Of a stretch of 9,250 bases of DNA, positions 1-6,061 are shown one piece after another (position 1 is the first letter of the stretch; every line of letters begins with the position of its first letter). The notes under the pieces are model-generated. The model was not told the origin of the DNA, searched no databases, and saw nothing but the letters and a program-made list of their open reading frames with translations. The translations under genes were made by a program, and so were the position numbers. The DNA is from an uncultured Erysipelotrichaceae bacterium (GTDB lineage Bacteria; Bacillota_I; Bacilli_A; RF39; UBA660): positions 1-9,250 of the forward strand of contig CADBSI010000088.1 of NCBI GenBank assembly GCA_902797275.1, in the 5' to 3' direction.

Positions 1-377
1 TAAAGAAATTTTCTAAGTATGACGAGTTAAATTTTTATAGTAAAAAGATACATAATTTATCAAAAAATGATGAATACAAGGAGAAGATTATGAGCGAAGA
101 AATGGAAGAAAATGTAATAGCCTATGAAAAATATTTAACTGGACTTTTCCGTGGAAAAGAAGAAGCAAGAGCTGAAGCTGATGCTGAAATAGCTGAAGCC
201 AAGGCTGAAACTGCTGAAGCTAAAGCAGAAACAGATAAAGCTAAACAAAAATTAAAAGAAACTCAAACTCTTATTGTCAAAAATTTATTAGAAAACTCAG
301 TATCAGATGACATTATTTTAAAATCAACTAACATTTCTATTGAAGAATTAGATAATATTAAAAAAGAATTAAAATAA
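1..377 (+). CDS. C-terminal part of an Rpn/PD-(D/E)XK nuclease-family (transposase-like) protein, cut by left edge
   Basis: The reading frame of the ATG at 90 stays open back to base 3, through codons for KKFSKYDELNFYSK and onward. The ATG at 90 is therefore probably an internal Met, and only the tail of a longer protein (about 125 codons) is visible. The tail has a charged helical linker rich in Ala, Glu and Lys, including two consecutive AEAKAET heptads, then a final block, IVKNLLENSVSDDIILKSTNISIEELDNI. That ending matches the usual C-terminus of Rpn-family recombination-promoting nucleases ('AKxLLxxGxSxEEIxxxTGLSIEEI'), where the linker is normally an EG-rich repeat. The catalytic PD-(D/E)XK domain would lie upstream of the window. 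In Rpn proteins that domain cuts DNA and promotes recombination. The family is inferred from the tail alone, so another coiled-coil protein remains possible. The gene converges on the lipid kinase gene across a shared terminator. Confidence 0.65.
   Translation, partial: KKFSKYDELNFYSKKIHNLSKNDEYKEKIMSEEMEENVIAYEKYLTGLFRGKEEARAEADAEIAEAKAETAEAKAETDKAKQKLKETQTLIVKNLLENSVSDDIILKSTNISIEELDNIKKELK
192..233 (+). repeat. Two 21-bp tandem units encoding the heptad AEAKAET
   Basis: Bases 192-212 and 213-233 encode the same seven residues with several synonymous differences. The duplication is thus preserved at protein level but has drifted in DNA. It lies in the predicted coiled-coil linker of the nuclease-family tail. 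Confidence 0.8.
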
Positions 378-389
378 CTTGTACAAATT

Positions 390-427
390 TAAAAGTAATT
401 TAGGCATAATAACCTAAATTACTTTTA
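390..427. terminator. Bidirectional intrinsic terminator between convergent genes
   Basis: Bases 390-404 (taaaagtaatttagg) are perfectly complementary to 413-427, giving a 15-bp stem with an 8-base loop. The outer part of the stem is A-rich on one side and T-rich on the other, so a short U run forms in both directions. It sits 12 bases after the nuclease-family stop and 28 bases beyond the end of the lipid kinase gene, as expected for a shared terminator. Confidence 0.8.
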
Positions 428-455
428 TTATGTATAAGTAAAATTAAGAATTTGT

Positions 456-1376
456 TTATTTTGTTAAAAACAATTTATCAACAAATTTATCAGGTATTAA
501 CATTTTAACCTTATTTTCTAATTTAACTTCAAACACATTAGAGTTATCATAAAACTTTTCTCCATCTGTACACCAGGCTTTTGGATTATCTAAAAACTCT
601 ATTTTTAAATTACTTGTTTTATATATCTCAACTCCTGATATATGACTAGCACCACTTGTTTTTAAAATATAAAAAGCTTTTATAATATCAATTTTTCTAT
701 TTAAACTACAAAGCATTATTTCAAATTTATTATCATTTAATTTAACATCATTATAAAAGTTATTAATGCCTGCTATTCTATTAGCATTTGAAATAATTAT
801 AAAAGTATAACTTCCCGTATATTTTTCTCCATCTATATAAAAATTAATTCTATTTTTAGGAATATGACCTGCTATTCTTTTAAAAATTTCTACCATATAG
901 GCAAGATAACCTAATCTTTTTTTTAATTCTTGAGGTGTATCATATGGTATATCCATAAATTTCCCATATGAAGCAACATAAGTAAATGCATGATTATTAA
1001 TTAAACCAACATCTATTTCTTTTATACTACCCTCTAAGATTAATTTTAAATTGGTATATAGGTTATTACCAAGACCATACATATGTCCTGTATCATTAGT
1101 AGTACCAACTGGTAAATGTGATAGAACTAATCTTTTTTCTCGTTCTAAATTACCGTTCATGACCTCACTAAAAGTTCCGTCTCCCCCCACTGATATAACA
1201 AGACTAATATCATCAGCTAAACTTTTAATAATTTTTTTAGCATGACCTCGATACTTAGTTAACTTTATTATTACCTCATAATTATAGTTTTCAATAATAT
1301 TTTCGATTTTTTCTATTTCTTTTACTCCTCCACCATTACCACTATTTGGATTAATAATAACAACACATTTTCTCAT
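456..1376 (-). CDS. Diacylglycerol/lipid kinase of the DagK (YegS/BmrU) family
   Basis: The product is 306 aa, close to the roughly 300 aa usual for soluble DgkB-type kinases, which return diacylglycerol to phosphatidic acid at the inner membrane face. Visible motifs, numbered from the ATG at 1376, are INPNSGNG (9-16, nucleotide-binding loop), GGDGT followed by SEVMNG (64-75, the family signature), PVGTTND (89-95) and a late DGE (271-273) that normally carries the catalytic acidic residues. The longest frame starts at a GTG (1382), but the TAGGTG just upstream of the ATG at 1376 is the only reasonable Shine-Dalgarno, so the ATG two codons in is preferred. It is the last gene of the der operon, and its ribosome site overlaps the stop of the SpoVIF-like gene. 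The usual NDFxR after GTxN reads NDTGH here, a non-standard variant. Whether the substrate is diacylglycerol or another lipid cannot be read from sequence. Confidence 0.85.
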   Translation of the reverse strand: MRKCVVIINPNSGNGGGVKEIEKIENIIENYNYEVIIKLTKYRGHAKKIIKSLADDISLVISVGGDGTFSEVMNGNLEREKRLVLSHLPVGTTNDTGHMYGLGNNLYTNLKLILEGSIKEIDVGLINNHAFTYVASYGKFMDIPYDTPQELKKRLGYLAYMVEIFKRIAGHIPKNRINFYIDGEKYTGSYTFIIISNANRIAGINNFYNDVKLNDNKFEIMLCSLNRKIDIIKAFYILKTSGASHISGVEIYKTSNLKIEFLDNPKAWCTDGEKFYDNSNVFEVKLENKVKMLIPDKFVDKLFLTK

Positions 1377-1382
1377 ATTCAC

Positions 1383-1619
1383 CTACCATTTATTTTCTAT
1401 ATCACTTGGAACTTTATCATTTTTTATAGCCTTAATTATTTTTTCTCTTTTTGTATCACTTATTTCTCTACCTGTTAAACTTGATATTTCATCTATTACT
1501 TCATTTAAAACATTACTATCTTTAAAATTTCCATTTTGTAATTTTTTAGCTAAAGACATAATAGTATCTTTATTAACTTTTGTTTTCTTTTCAACTTTTT
1601 TAAATAAACTATCGTTCAT
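1383..1619 (-). CDS. spoVIF: SpoVIF-like small protein (stage VI sporulation protein F family)
   Basis: The product is 78 aa, close to the size I recall for Bacillus SpoVIF. Its pattern fits that family: a start like LFKKVEKKTKV, then MSLAKKLQNGNFKDSNVLNEVI, a middle SSLTGREISDTKREKI, and the closing KAIKNDKVPSDI. In Bacillus the protein acts late in coat assembly and spore maturation. No signal peptide or membrane segment is visible, so it is presumably cytosolic. The longest frame starts at 1631, but its first codons contain the GGGAGG that serves the ATG at 1619, so the shorter start is chosen. It lies 33 bases after the 66-aa gene and its stop abuts the kinase gene, which implies cotranscription. 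A small cytosolic gene without sporulation function is the main alternative, because no other sporulation regulator is in view. Confidence 0.65.
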   Translation of the reverse strand: MNDSLFKKVEKKTKVNKDTIMSLAKKLQNGNFKDSNVLNEVIDEISSLTGREISDTKREKIIKAIKNDKVPSDIENKW

Positions 1620-1652
1620 AAAACCTCCCATATATTATATGAGAATATTTTA

Positions 1653-1853
1653 TTATCTATTTAAATTATCTATTCTTTTCTTTAAATCAGCTTGTCTTTT
1701 AGCAAATACTTCATTTTGTTTTAAAAATTTTTCTCTTGAGACAGCATCATTTTTAAATCTTTCATCTAATTTATTAATAGCTTTATCTAAACCTTCTTTT
1801 TCTTTTTTTAAGTAATCTTCCTTTTGTAAATTAAAATTATTCTTAATTATCAT
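1653..1853 (-). CDS. Small coiled-coil protein of unknown function
   Basis: The 66-aa product is not recognised. Nearly all of it is charged and helical (about residues 10-64), with heptad-like spacing of Leu, Ile and Phe, as in KEKEGLDKAINKLDERF and FAKRQADLKKRIDNL, suggesting a short coiled coil or helical hairpin. It has no signal peptide, no cysteine and no tryptophan. The ATG at 1853 overlaps the last 11 bases of der, and its ribosome site AGGAG lies inside the final der codons with good spacing, so it is probably translationally coupled to der. That coupling is the best argument that it is a real gene. Its role may relate to ribosome assembly, as for der, or to its downstream neighbours. 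Nothing in the sequence decides this. Confidence 0.7.
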   Translation of the reverse strand: MIIKNNFNLQKEDYLKKEKEGLDKAINKLDERFKNDAVSREKFLKQNEVFAKRQADLKKRIDNLNR

Positions 1854-3153
1854 CTTTGCTCCTATTTTTAAATTTTAATATTATAGGTGTACCTGTAAGT
1901 TCCATATTTTCTCTTAATTTATTTTCTAAATATCTATAATAAGAAAAATGAACTAAATTTTTATTATTAACATAAAAAACGAATTTAGGAGGTTTTATAT
2001 CTTCACAAGCAACATAATATATTTTTAATCTTTTACCTTTATATGTAGGTGGTAAATTTAAATTATAAGCTTCATTTATAATTTCATTTAATATACTTGT
2101 TGGTATTCTTCGATTTGAAGACTCATATGCTTTTAATACTTCTGGCATGATTAAATTAATTCTAGATTTATTTAAAGCAGAAACAAAGACAATATTAGCA
2201 AAGGGAACAAATTGAAATTCACTTCTAATTAGTTTTATAAATTCTTTTTTCTTTTCTTCGTTGTTTTCATCATATTTATTAACAATAATAACAATAGCTT
2301 TTCCTTTTTCAAGAGCATAAGATAAAATATGTTTATCATGTTCTTTTATTCCATCTATGTAATCGATTACTAGTAAACATACATCTGATCTATCAATGGC
2401 TTTTAAACTTCTTAGTAAACTGTATTTTTCAATGTTTTCAAATATTTTTCCTCTTTTTCGAATACCTGCTGTATCAATAATTACATATTCTTCATTATTA
2501 TATTTAAAAACAGTATCAACTGCATCACGAGTAGTTCCAGCTACATTAGAAACAATTAATTTATCACTTCCTATTAAAGCATTTACTAAACTACTTTTAC
2601 CAACATTTGGTCTTCCGATTAAAGAAAACTTGATTCTACTATCATTTTCTTTTTCGTAAGGTTGAAAATCTTCAACAATTAAATCTAATAAATCAGTTAT
2701 TCCTCTTGAATGTTCAGCTGAAATATCAACATATTCTGAAAAGCCTAATTCATAGTAATCATATTTATGAATTTCACTTTCTTTATTATCGATTTTATTA
2801 AAAGCAACAATTACTCTTTTACCACTTTTATGAAGCATATCAGCAAGATACTTATCATTTTGACTAATACTTTCTTTGGAATCTACAACAAAAACAATAA
2901 CATCAGCTTCCATAATTGCAATACTTACTTGTACTTCAATTAAATTATTAAATACTCCTTCACTTGTATCAATACCTCCTGTATCGATTAAATTAAATTT
3001 ATAATTTTTATAATCTATTTCTGTATATATTCTATCTCTTGTAACCCCTGGAGTATCTTCAATTATTGATATTTTAGCTTTAGCAAGTTTATTAAAAAGC
3101 GTACTTTTACCAACATTTGGTTTACCAACTAAAGCAACGGTTTTAAGTTTCAT
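1843..3153 (-). CDS. der: Ribosome assembly GTPase Der (EngA), two tandem G domains
   Basis: The product is 436 aa, the normal length for Bacillus-type Der/EngA, the essential GTPase that acts in maturation of the 50S subunit. The first G domain has GKPNVGKS (10-17), DTGG (57-60) and NKID (119-122). The second has GRPNVGKS (180-187), DTAGI (227-231), NKYD (292-295) and a G5-type SAL (325-327). A C-terminal KH-like domain follows from about 345, with FVFYVNNKNLVHFSYYRYLEN. All nucleotide-binding motifs are intact. The longest frame begins at a TTG (3171), but GAGGAGGT lies 6-7 bases before the ATG at 3153, which also restores the standard MKLKTVALVGKPNVG beginning. It is the first gene of a four-gene operon with its own extended -10 promoter just upstream. 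Confidence 0.98.
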   Translation of the reverse strand: MKLKTVALVGKPNVGKSTLFNKLAKAKISIIEDTPGVTRDRIYTEIDYKNYKFNLIDTGGIDTSEGVFNNLIEVQVSIAIMEADVIVFVVDSKESISQNDKYLADMLHKSGKRVIVAFNKIDNKESEIHKYDYYELGFSEYVDISAEHSRGITDLLDLIVEDFQPYEKENDSRIKFSLIGRPNVGKSSLVNALIGSDKLIVSNVAGTTRDAVDTVFKYNNEEYVIIDTAGIRKRGKIFENIEKYSLLRSLKAIDRSDVCLLVIDYIDGIKEHDKHILSYALEKGKAIVIIVNKYDENNEEKKKEFIKLIRSEFQFVPFANIVFVSALNKSRINLIMPEVLKAYESSNRRIPTSILNEIINEAYNLNLPPTYKGKRLKIYYVACEDIKPPKFVFYVNNKNLVHFSYYRYLENKLRENMELTGTPIILKFKNRSKDDN

Positions 3154-3178
3154 ATAGTACCTCCTCACCAATAAGTAG

Positions 3179-3206
3179 ATTATACCAAAATTTATAAAAA
3201 AATCAA
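3179..3206 (-). promoter_or_regulatory. Promoter of the der operon
   Basis: On the minus strand there is TTGATT (3206-3201), a 16-base spacer, then TATAAT (3184-3179) preceded by TGG, making an extended -10 (TGnTATAAT). Transcription would begin near 3172, leaving a leader of about 19 bases with the strong GAGGAGGT ribosome site. Confidence 0.75.
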
Positions 3207-3215
3207 ATACTTTAA

Positions 3216-3244
3216 TTGACTATTAGTTATAATTTTGTTAAAAT
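3216..3244 (+). promoter_or_regulatory. Candidate promoter of the carboxypeptidase gene pair
   Basis: TTGACT (3216-3221), a 17-base spacer and TAAAAT (3239-3244) match sigma-A consensus at five of six positions in each box. The predicted start near 3251 would leave only about 10 bases of leader, placing the AGGTG ribosome site at the very 5' end. TATAAT at 3228-3233 is an alternative -10 with no good -35. Confidence 0.45.
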
Positions 3245-3260
3245 TTTTTTAGGTGATTTT

Positions 3261-4241
3261 ATGCAACTACTTTTTTGTGATGATCCAGGCGTCGTTAGTG
3301 TTATTGTCCTTTTAAAAACTTTTTTAAATTTAATTAGATTTTCTTTACCTATTATTTTAATTATTAAAGTTAGTCTTGATTTATATAAAAATATGATTAA
3401 TGGAGTTGATGATAAAGGTGAAATAAAGAAAAAAACGTTTGAAAGAATAACAGCTTGTATAATTGTTTTCTTAGTTCCTAGTATTATTAATTTAGTTTTA
3501 ACTATTTTTAGTAGTATAGATATTGATACAAGTGATTATACTGATAATTTTTCAGTTTGTTATAAGGAAGCTAGTAGAGATTTAGTTAAAAAGTTAAAAG
3601 AACAACAAGAATTAAAATTAAATGCTGAAGAAGAAAAGAAAAGAGAAAATAATTTAGTTATTGCTGCTAAATATGAAGCTTTAAGAAAAGCTCAAAATGA
3701 AGCTAAAAATAATAATAATAATAATACTTCTTATCATGATACTAAAACTAATTTAACTAAATTAGGTGGAGTTTATTTAGAAAACGGAACCTTTTATATT
3801 CCAAATGGGGCGTCTGGTAAAAATTGTCCAAGTAATCCTTTAAATGAAGGTTATAATAATAAATTTGGCTATCATAATGAATTTTGGATACGTTTACAAA
3901 ATTTAAAAGATGCAGCTATTAAAGCTGGTTATAACATTGATTTCTCAACACAAGGATGTAGAAGTTATGATAATCAAGTTTACCTATATAAAAAATATGC
4001 ATCAACCCCAGGAAGAGCTGCCAAACCTGGTACATCAAGACATGGATTTGGAATTGCATCCGACGTTGATTTTTATAAAAATTCGACCACAAAATGTGGT
4101 GCTAACCGAACTTATTCTAATTGTCCTGGTATGAAATGGATTCACGAAAATGCTAATAGATTCGGCTTAGTTTTTCCCCTTTTAAATGCTGGTTATAAAG
4201 AAGATTGGCACATTGAACCAATTAGTATTAAGAAATATTGA
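3261..4241 (+). CDS. Two-helix pilin-like membrane module fused to M15 (VanY-type) D-Ala-D-Ala carboxypeptidase
   Basis: The product is 326 aa from the ATG at 3261, which is preceded by AGGTGATTTT. A TTG 15 codons upstream lies in the promoter and is rejected. Two hydrophobic segments (about 13-36 and 64-83) are joined by a short polar loop containing VDDKGEIKKKTFERI, resembling the paired helices of VirB2/TrbC-like membrane proteins. A Glu/Lys/Ala-rich coiled coil follows (about 107-149), then six Asn (150-155). The C-terminal domain is an M15 metallopeptidase: GCRSYDNQ (232-239, with the substrate-binding Arg), SRHGFGIASD (259-268) supplying zinc ligands His261 and Asp268, and EDWH (314-317) supplying the catalytic Glu314 and ligand His317. 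The catalytic set is complete. Such enzymes trim the terminal D-Ala of peptidoglycan stems outside the membrane. Four cysteines (189, 233, 279, 288) in the outer part could form disulfides. The DUF3298-like gene follows after seven bases. Confidence 0.85.
   Translation: MQLLFCDDPGVVSVIVLLKTFLNLIRFSLPIILIIKVSLDLYKNMINGVDDKGEIKKKTFERITACIIVFLVPSIINLVLTIFSSIDIDTSDYTDNFSVCYKEASRDLVKKLKEQQELKLNAEEEKKRENNLVIAAKYEALRKAQNEAKNNNNNNTSYHDTKTNLTKLGGVYLENGTFYIPNGASGKNCPSNPLNEGYNNKFGYHNEFWIRLQNLKDAAIKAGYNIDFSTQGCRSYDNQVYLYKKYASTPGRAAKPGTSRHGFGIASDVDFYKNSTTKCGANRTYSNCPGMKWIHENANRFGLVFPLLNAGYKEDWHIEPISIKKY
3708..3725 (+). repeat. AAT x6 trinucleotide run encoding six Asn
   Basis: Six consecutive AAT codons join the coiled coil to the M15 domain. 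Changes in unit number would alter linker length without breaking the frame. Confidence 0.85.
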
Positions 4242-4248
4242 GGTAAAT

Positions 4249-4953
4249 ATGAAGAATAAAAAAATAATAATTTTAATAATAATATTAGCTGTTGTTATTA
4301 TAACTCAAATAATTTTAAACATAGTTATTCCTAAAAATAAAGTATTAATTGCATCATATGTTAAAACTTTAGAAAAAGACGATATAACTAAAAATTTACC
4401 ATGTGATATAACTAGAAATGGTAATAAAATACCTTATTTTAAAGTAGCAAATAACTTATATAATAGTATAAATAATGAAATACTTGAAAATTCTTTACTT
4501 AGATCATGTTATCAAAATGGCTATATTGATTATGATGTTTCTCTTAATTCTAATATTTTATCTTTAATTTTATATATTAGTTATGAAACAATTGATGATT
4601 TAGCTAATATTGAATATAAAACATATAATATTGATATTAAAAACAATGTTATGATCAATAATCAAGAATTACTAAATAAATATAACTTAACTATTGATGA
4701 AGTAAATAATAAAGTTTTAAATTACTTACAAGAATATTATAATTATGAAAAAGAAAATAATTTAGTTGATAGTGATACAACTTTTAATGATTACTTAAAT
4801 ATTTTAGATTATAAAACGACAACATTTAATAACTTAGTTTTATACATTGATTCTAAAAATCATTTATATATTTATAAAGAATATGAATTAAGTGAAGGTA
4901 TGCGAAGAGTTGACTATTTTAAAAACTTAACAAATCTATTTAAATTAAAATAA
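4249..4953 (+). CDS. Membrane-anchored protein with RsiV/DUF3298-like extracellular domain
   Basis: The product is 234 aa. A Lys-rich start and a long hydrophobic segment (about 5-27) form an uncleaved N-terminal anchor, and the rest should be outside. The outer part recalls the DUF3298 fold of RsiV and PdaC: an IPYFKVANN strand, 'YDVSLNSNILSLILYISYE' (95-113), then TYNIDIKNNVMINNQELL (125-142) in place of the usual 'YNFDLKTGKxLTLxDLL', and a closing NLVLYIDSKNHLYIYKEYEL. In RsiV this fold binds lysozyme, and in PdaC it accompanies a peptidoglycan deacetylase. No deacetylase domain and no cytosolic anti-sigma domain is present here. The start is set by GAGGT eight bases upstream, overlapping the stop of the carboxypeptidase gene. 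The pairing suggests that it serves or senses the cell wall. Family assignment is by pattern only and could be wrong. Confidence 0.6.
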   Translation: MKNKKIIILIIILAVVIITQIILNIVIPKNKVLIASYVKTLEKDDITKNLPCDITRNGNKIPYFKVANNLYNSINNEILENSLLRSCYQNGYIDYDVSLNSNILSLILYISYETIDDLANIEYKTYNIDIKNNVMINNQELLNKYNLTIDEVNNKVLNYLQEYYNYEKENNLVDSDTTFNDYLNILDYKTTTFNNLVLYIDSKNHLYIYKEYELSEGMRRVDYFKNLTNLFKLK

Positions 4954-4979
4954 AGAATTCAATTTGAATTCTTTATTTT
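4947..4979. terminator. Bidirectional terminator overlapping the ends of both convergent genes
   Basis: Bases 4947-4960 pair with 4966-4979 (14 bp, loop AATTT, containing GAATTC on both arms). A T run follows on the plus strand and the A-rich arm gives a U run on the other. The stem includes the stop of the DUF3298-like gene (4951-4953) and the last six codons and stop of the glucosaminidase-like gene. Confidence 0.8.
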
Positions 4980-5579
4980 TTCCATATTAAAATTAACTAA
5001 AAAGGCCCAGCGAACATCTTTTTTAAAAGATTTATAAATACTATTTGGGGTTGTTAATTCTTTATCATAAAAATTAAATTTAATATACTTTATAAAAGAT
5101 TTAATGGAATCATCAATACTAGCAAATTTTTGATAATAACCTCCAAAACAAGATGCTTGGTTTATGCTTTCTTTATCGTAAAGTGCTTCATAAACATTAT
5201 TACATTTTTTAACTAAAACACTACATTTATTATCACAACCAGTTTCAACAATAATCATACTAGCAACTAAATAAGGATTAACCCCATTAGCAATAGAATA
5301 TTTACTTATTAAATTGCCATAGTCTTTCATTTCACTTCCAAAAGCATTATTTATCTTTCTAGCAATTACATCAGCACTTTCGCCTTCATAAACTAAATCT
5401 GTTCTTAATAAAACATCAATATCATCCATTATATTAGGATTTTTATTATTATTATTTTTAGTACCTGTATTTATAACAATATCATGACGACTAACAAAAC
5501 TATTAGTCATATTAATAGCATTTATCCATAAGACATTAACTAAAATAACTAAAATAATTAATACTACTTTCCTTTTCAT
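4959..5579 (-). CDS. Membrane-anchored glucosaminidase/lysozyme-like cell-wall hydrolase
   Basis: The product is 206 aa. An N-terminal hydrophobic helix (about 4-22) acts as anchor or signal, a short Asn/Lys-rich linker follows, and the lysozyme-like domain begins near 85. ISKYSIANGVNPYLVASMIIVETG (91-114) is the helix leading to the likely catalytic Glu112. After it come CNNV (126-129), CFGGYYQKFASIDDSIKSF (144-162) and FYDKELTTPNSIY (170-182). These follow the pattern of small bacterial N-acetylglucosaminidases, whose usual form is 'YxxFxSxxDGIxxFxxxL...YYxxGLTTPxxI'. The domain would cleave glycan strands outside the membrane. Cys115, Cys119, Cys126 and Cys144 could form two disulfides. 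A strong GGGGGAG ribosome site precedes the ATG at 5579, and the gene lies eight bases after the flavodoxin-fold gene, so the two are probably cotranscribed. The CNNV-to-CFGG section differs from the usual GG-rich loop, so activity is not assured. Confidence 0.75.
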   Translation of the reverse strand: MKRKVVLIILVILVNVLWINAINMTNSFVSRHDIVINTGTKNNNNKNPNIMDDIDVLLRTDLVYEGESADVIARKINNAFGSEMKDYGNLISKYSIANGVNPYLVASMIIVETGCDNKCSVLVKKCNNVYEALYDKESINQASCFGGYYQKFASIDDSIKSFIKYIKFNFYDKELTTPNSIYKSFKKDVRWAFLVNFNMEKIKNSN

Positions 5580-5587
5580 AACTCCCC

Positions 5588-6004
5588 CTACTGATATACT
5601 CTAACATGAATTTCTTTTTTAGCTAAACTAACAAAATATGATCTATTTCTTCTTAAGTTTAATATTTTATCTAATTTTTCAAACTCCTTTGGACAGTCTT
5701 TTTTATTATAATTATATAATAGATAAATTATATTATTAATTTTACCAGTACTTTCTTCTAAAAATTTAATAACAGGAGCTGGAATTTTATTAAACCATAA
5801 AGGAGAAATTAAAATAATTGTTTCATAATTAAGTAAATTTAAATTACATCTATCTACATTTACTTTAGTATTAAATATTTTTTCTTTTAAACCAATACTT
5901 TCTAAAGTTTTTATTTCATAAATAGTTGCATTATAAACTTTTCTATATTTATTAACAATATCTAAAATATCTTTACTATGATCATAAAAAATAATTAAAT
6001 TCAT
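5588..6004 (-). CDS. Flavodoxin-fold protein with degenerate FMN loop
   Basis: The product is 138 aa, the size of a short-chain flavodoxin. The N-terminal strand MNLIIFYDHSKDI is placed like the family's 'IIYYSxTGNT', but the phosphate-binding TGNT-type loop is replaced by DHSKDI. The middle ISPLWFNKIPAPVIKFLE (66-83) is a good match to 'xSPvWxxxxxPpvxxFLE' of flavodoxin-like proteins, and an IIYLLYNY strand (92-99) and a Leu-rich helix follow. Loss of the loop suggests that FMN is bound weakly or not at all, so an electron-transfer role should not be assumed. The protein has no signal or membrane segment and should be cytosolic. AGGTGG sits just before the ATG at 6004, and the wall hydrolase gene follows at eight bases. 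A redox partner, an NADPH-quinone-reductase-like protein or a non-catalytic relative are the alternatives. Confidence 0.65.
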   Translation of the reverse strand: MNLIIFYDHSKDILDIVNKYRKVYNATIYEIKTLESIGLKEKIFNTKVNVDRCNLNLLNYETIILISPLWFNKIPAPVIKFLEESTGKINNIIYLLYNYNKKDCPKEFEKLDKILNLRRNRSYFVSLAKKEIHVRVYQ

Positions 6005-6020
6005 ATTACCACCTAGTAAT

Positions 6021-6049
6021 ATATTACACTTAAATTAAAAAAATAACAA
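6021..6049 (-). promoter_or_regulatory. Possible promoter of the flavodoxin-like/hydrolase pair
   Basis: On the minus strand TTGTTA (6049-6044) is followed after 17 bases by TAATAT (6026-6021), each matching consensus at about four positions. The region is so AT-rich that chance is a real concern. Confidence 0.35.
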
Positions 6050-6061
6050 GATTTTATCTTA
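6036..6061 (-). terminator. Weak terminator candidate after the YlbL-like gene
   Basis: On the minus strand AAGAT (6060-6056), a three-base loop and ATCTT (6052-6048) form a short hairpin starting inside the stop codon, followed by a T-rich run (TTATTTTTTT). The stem is only five or six pairs, so read-through into the next gene is likely. Confidence 0.3.

Noticed and set aside
1051..1245. 64-codon open frame on the plus strand
   Set aside because: It lies entirely antisense to the conserved core of the lipid kinase (GGDGT and GTTND motifs), has no ribosome site, and its translation looks like no known protein.
1624..1646. Small inverted repeat (CATAT/ATATG) next to the SpoVIF-like ribosome site
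   Set aside because: The stem is only five to seven weak A-T pairs in an AT-rich gap, and the contained TATAAT has no -35; likely chance.
2396..2659. 87-codon open frame on the plus strand
   Set aside because: It is antisense to the second G domain of Der, whose motifs are intact; no ribosome site.
3708..3725. AAT repeat as a phase-variation switch
   Set aside because: Trinucleotide changes keep the frame, so it cannot switch the gene off; at most it varies linker length.
3910..4134. 74-codon open frame on the plus strand
   Set aside because: It is an alternate frame inside the M15 catalytic domain; the domain frame carries the zinc-ligand motifs.
4239..4241. Use of TGA as Trp (Mollicutes code 4)
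   Set aside because: Trp residues in conserved motifs such as DWH are TGG, and TGA sits at the expected protein ends here, at 8034-8036 and at 4961-4959. Reading through would only add short or overlapping tails.
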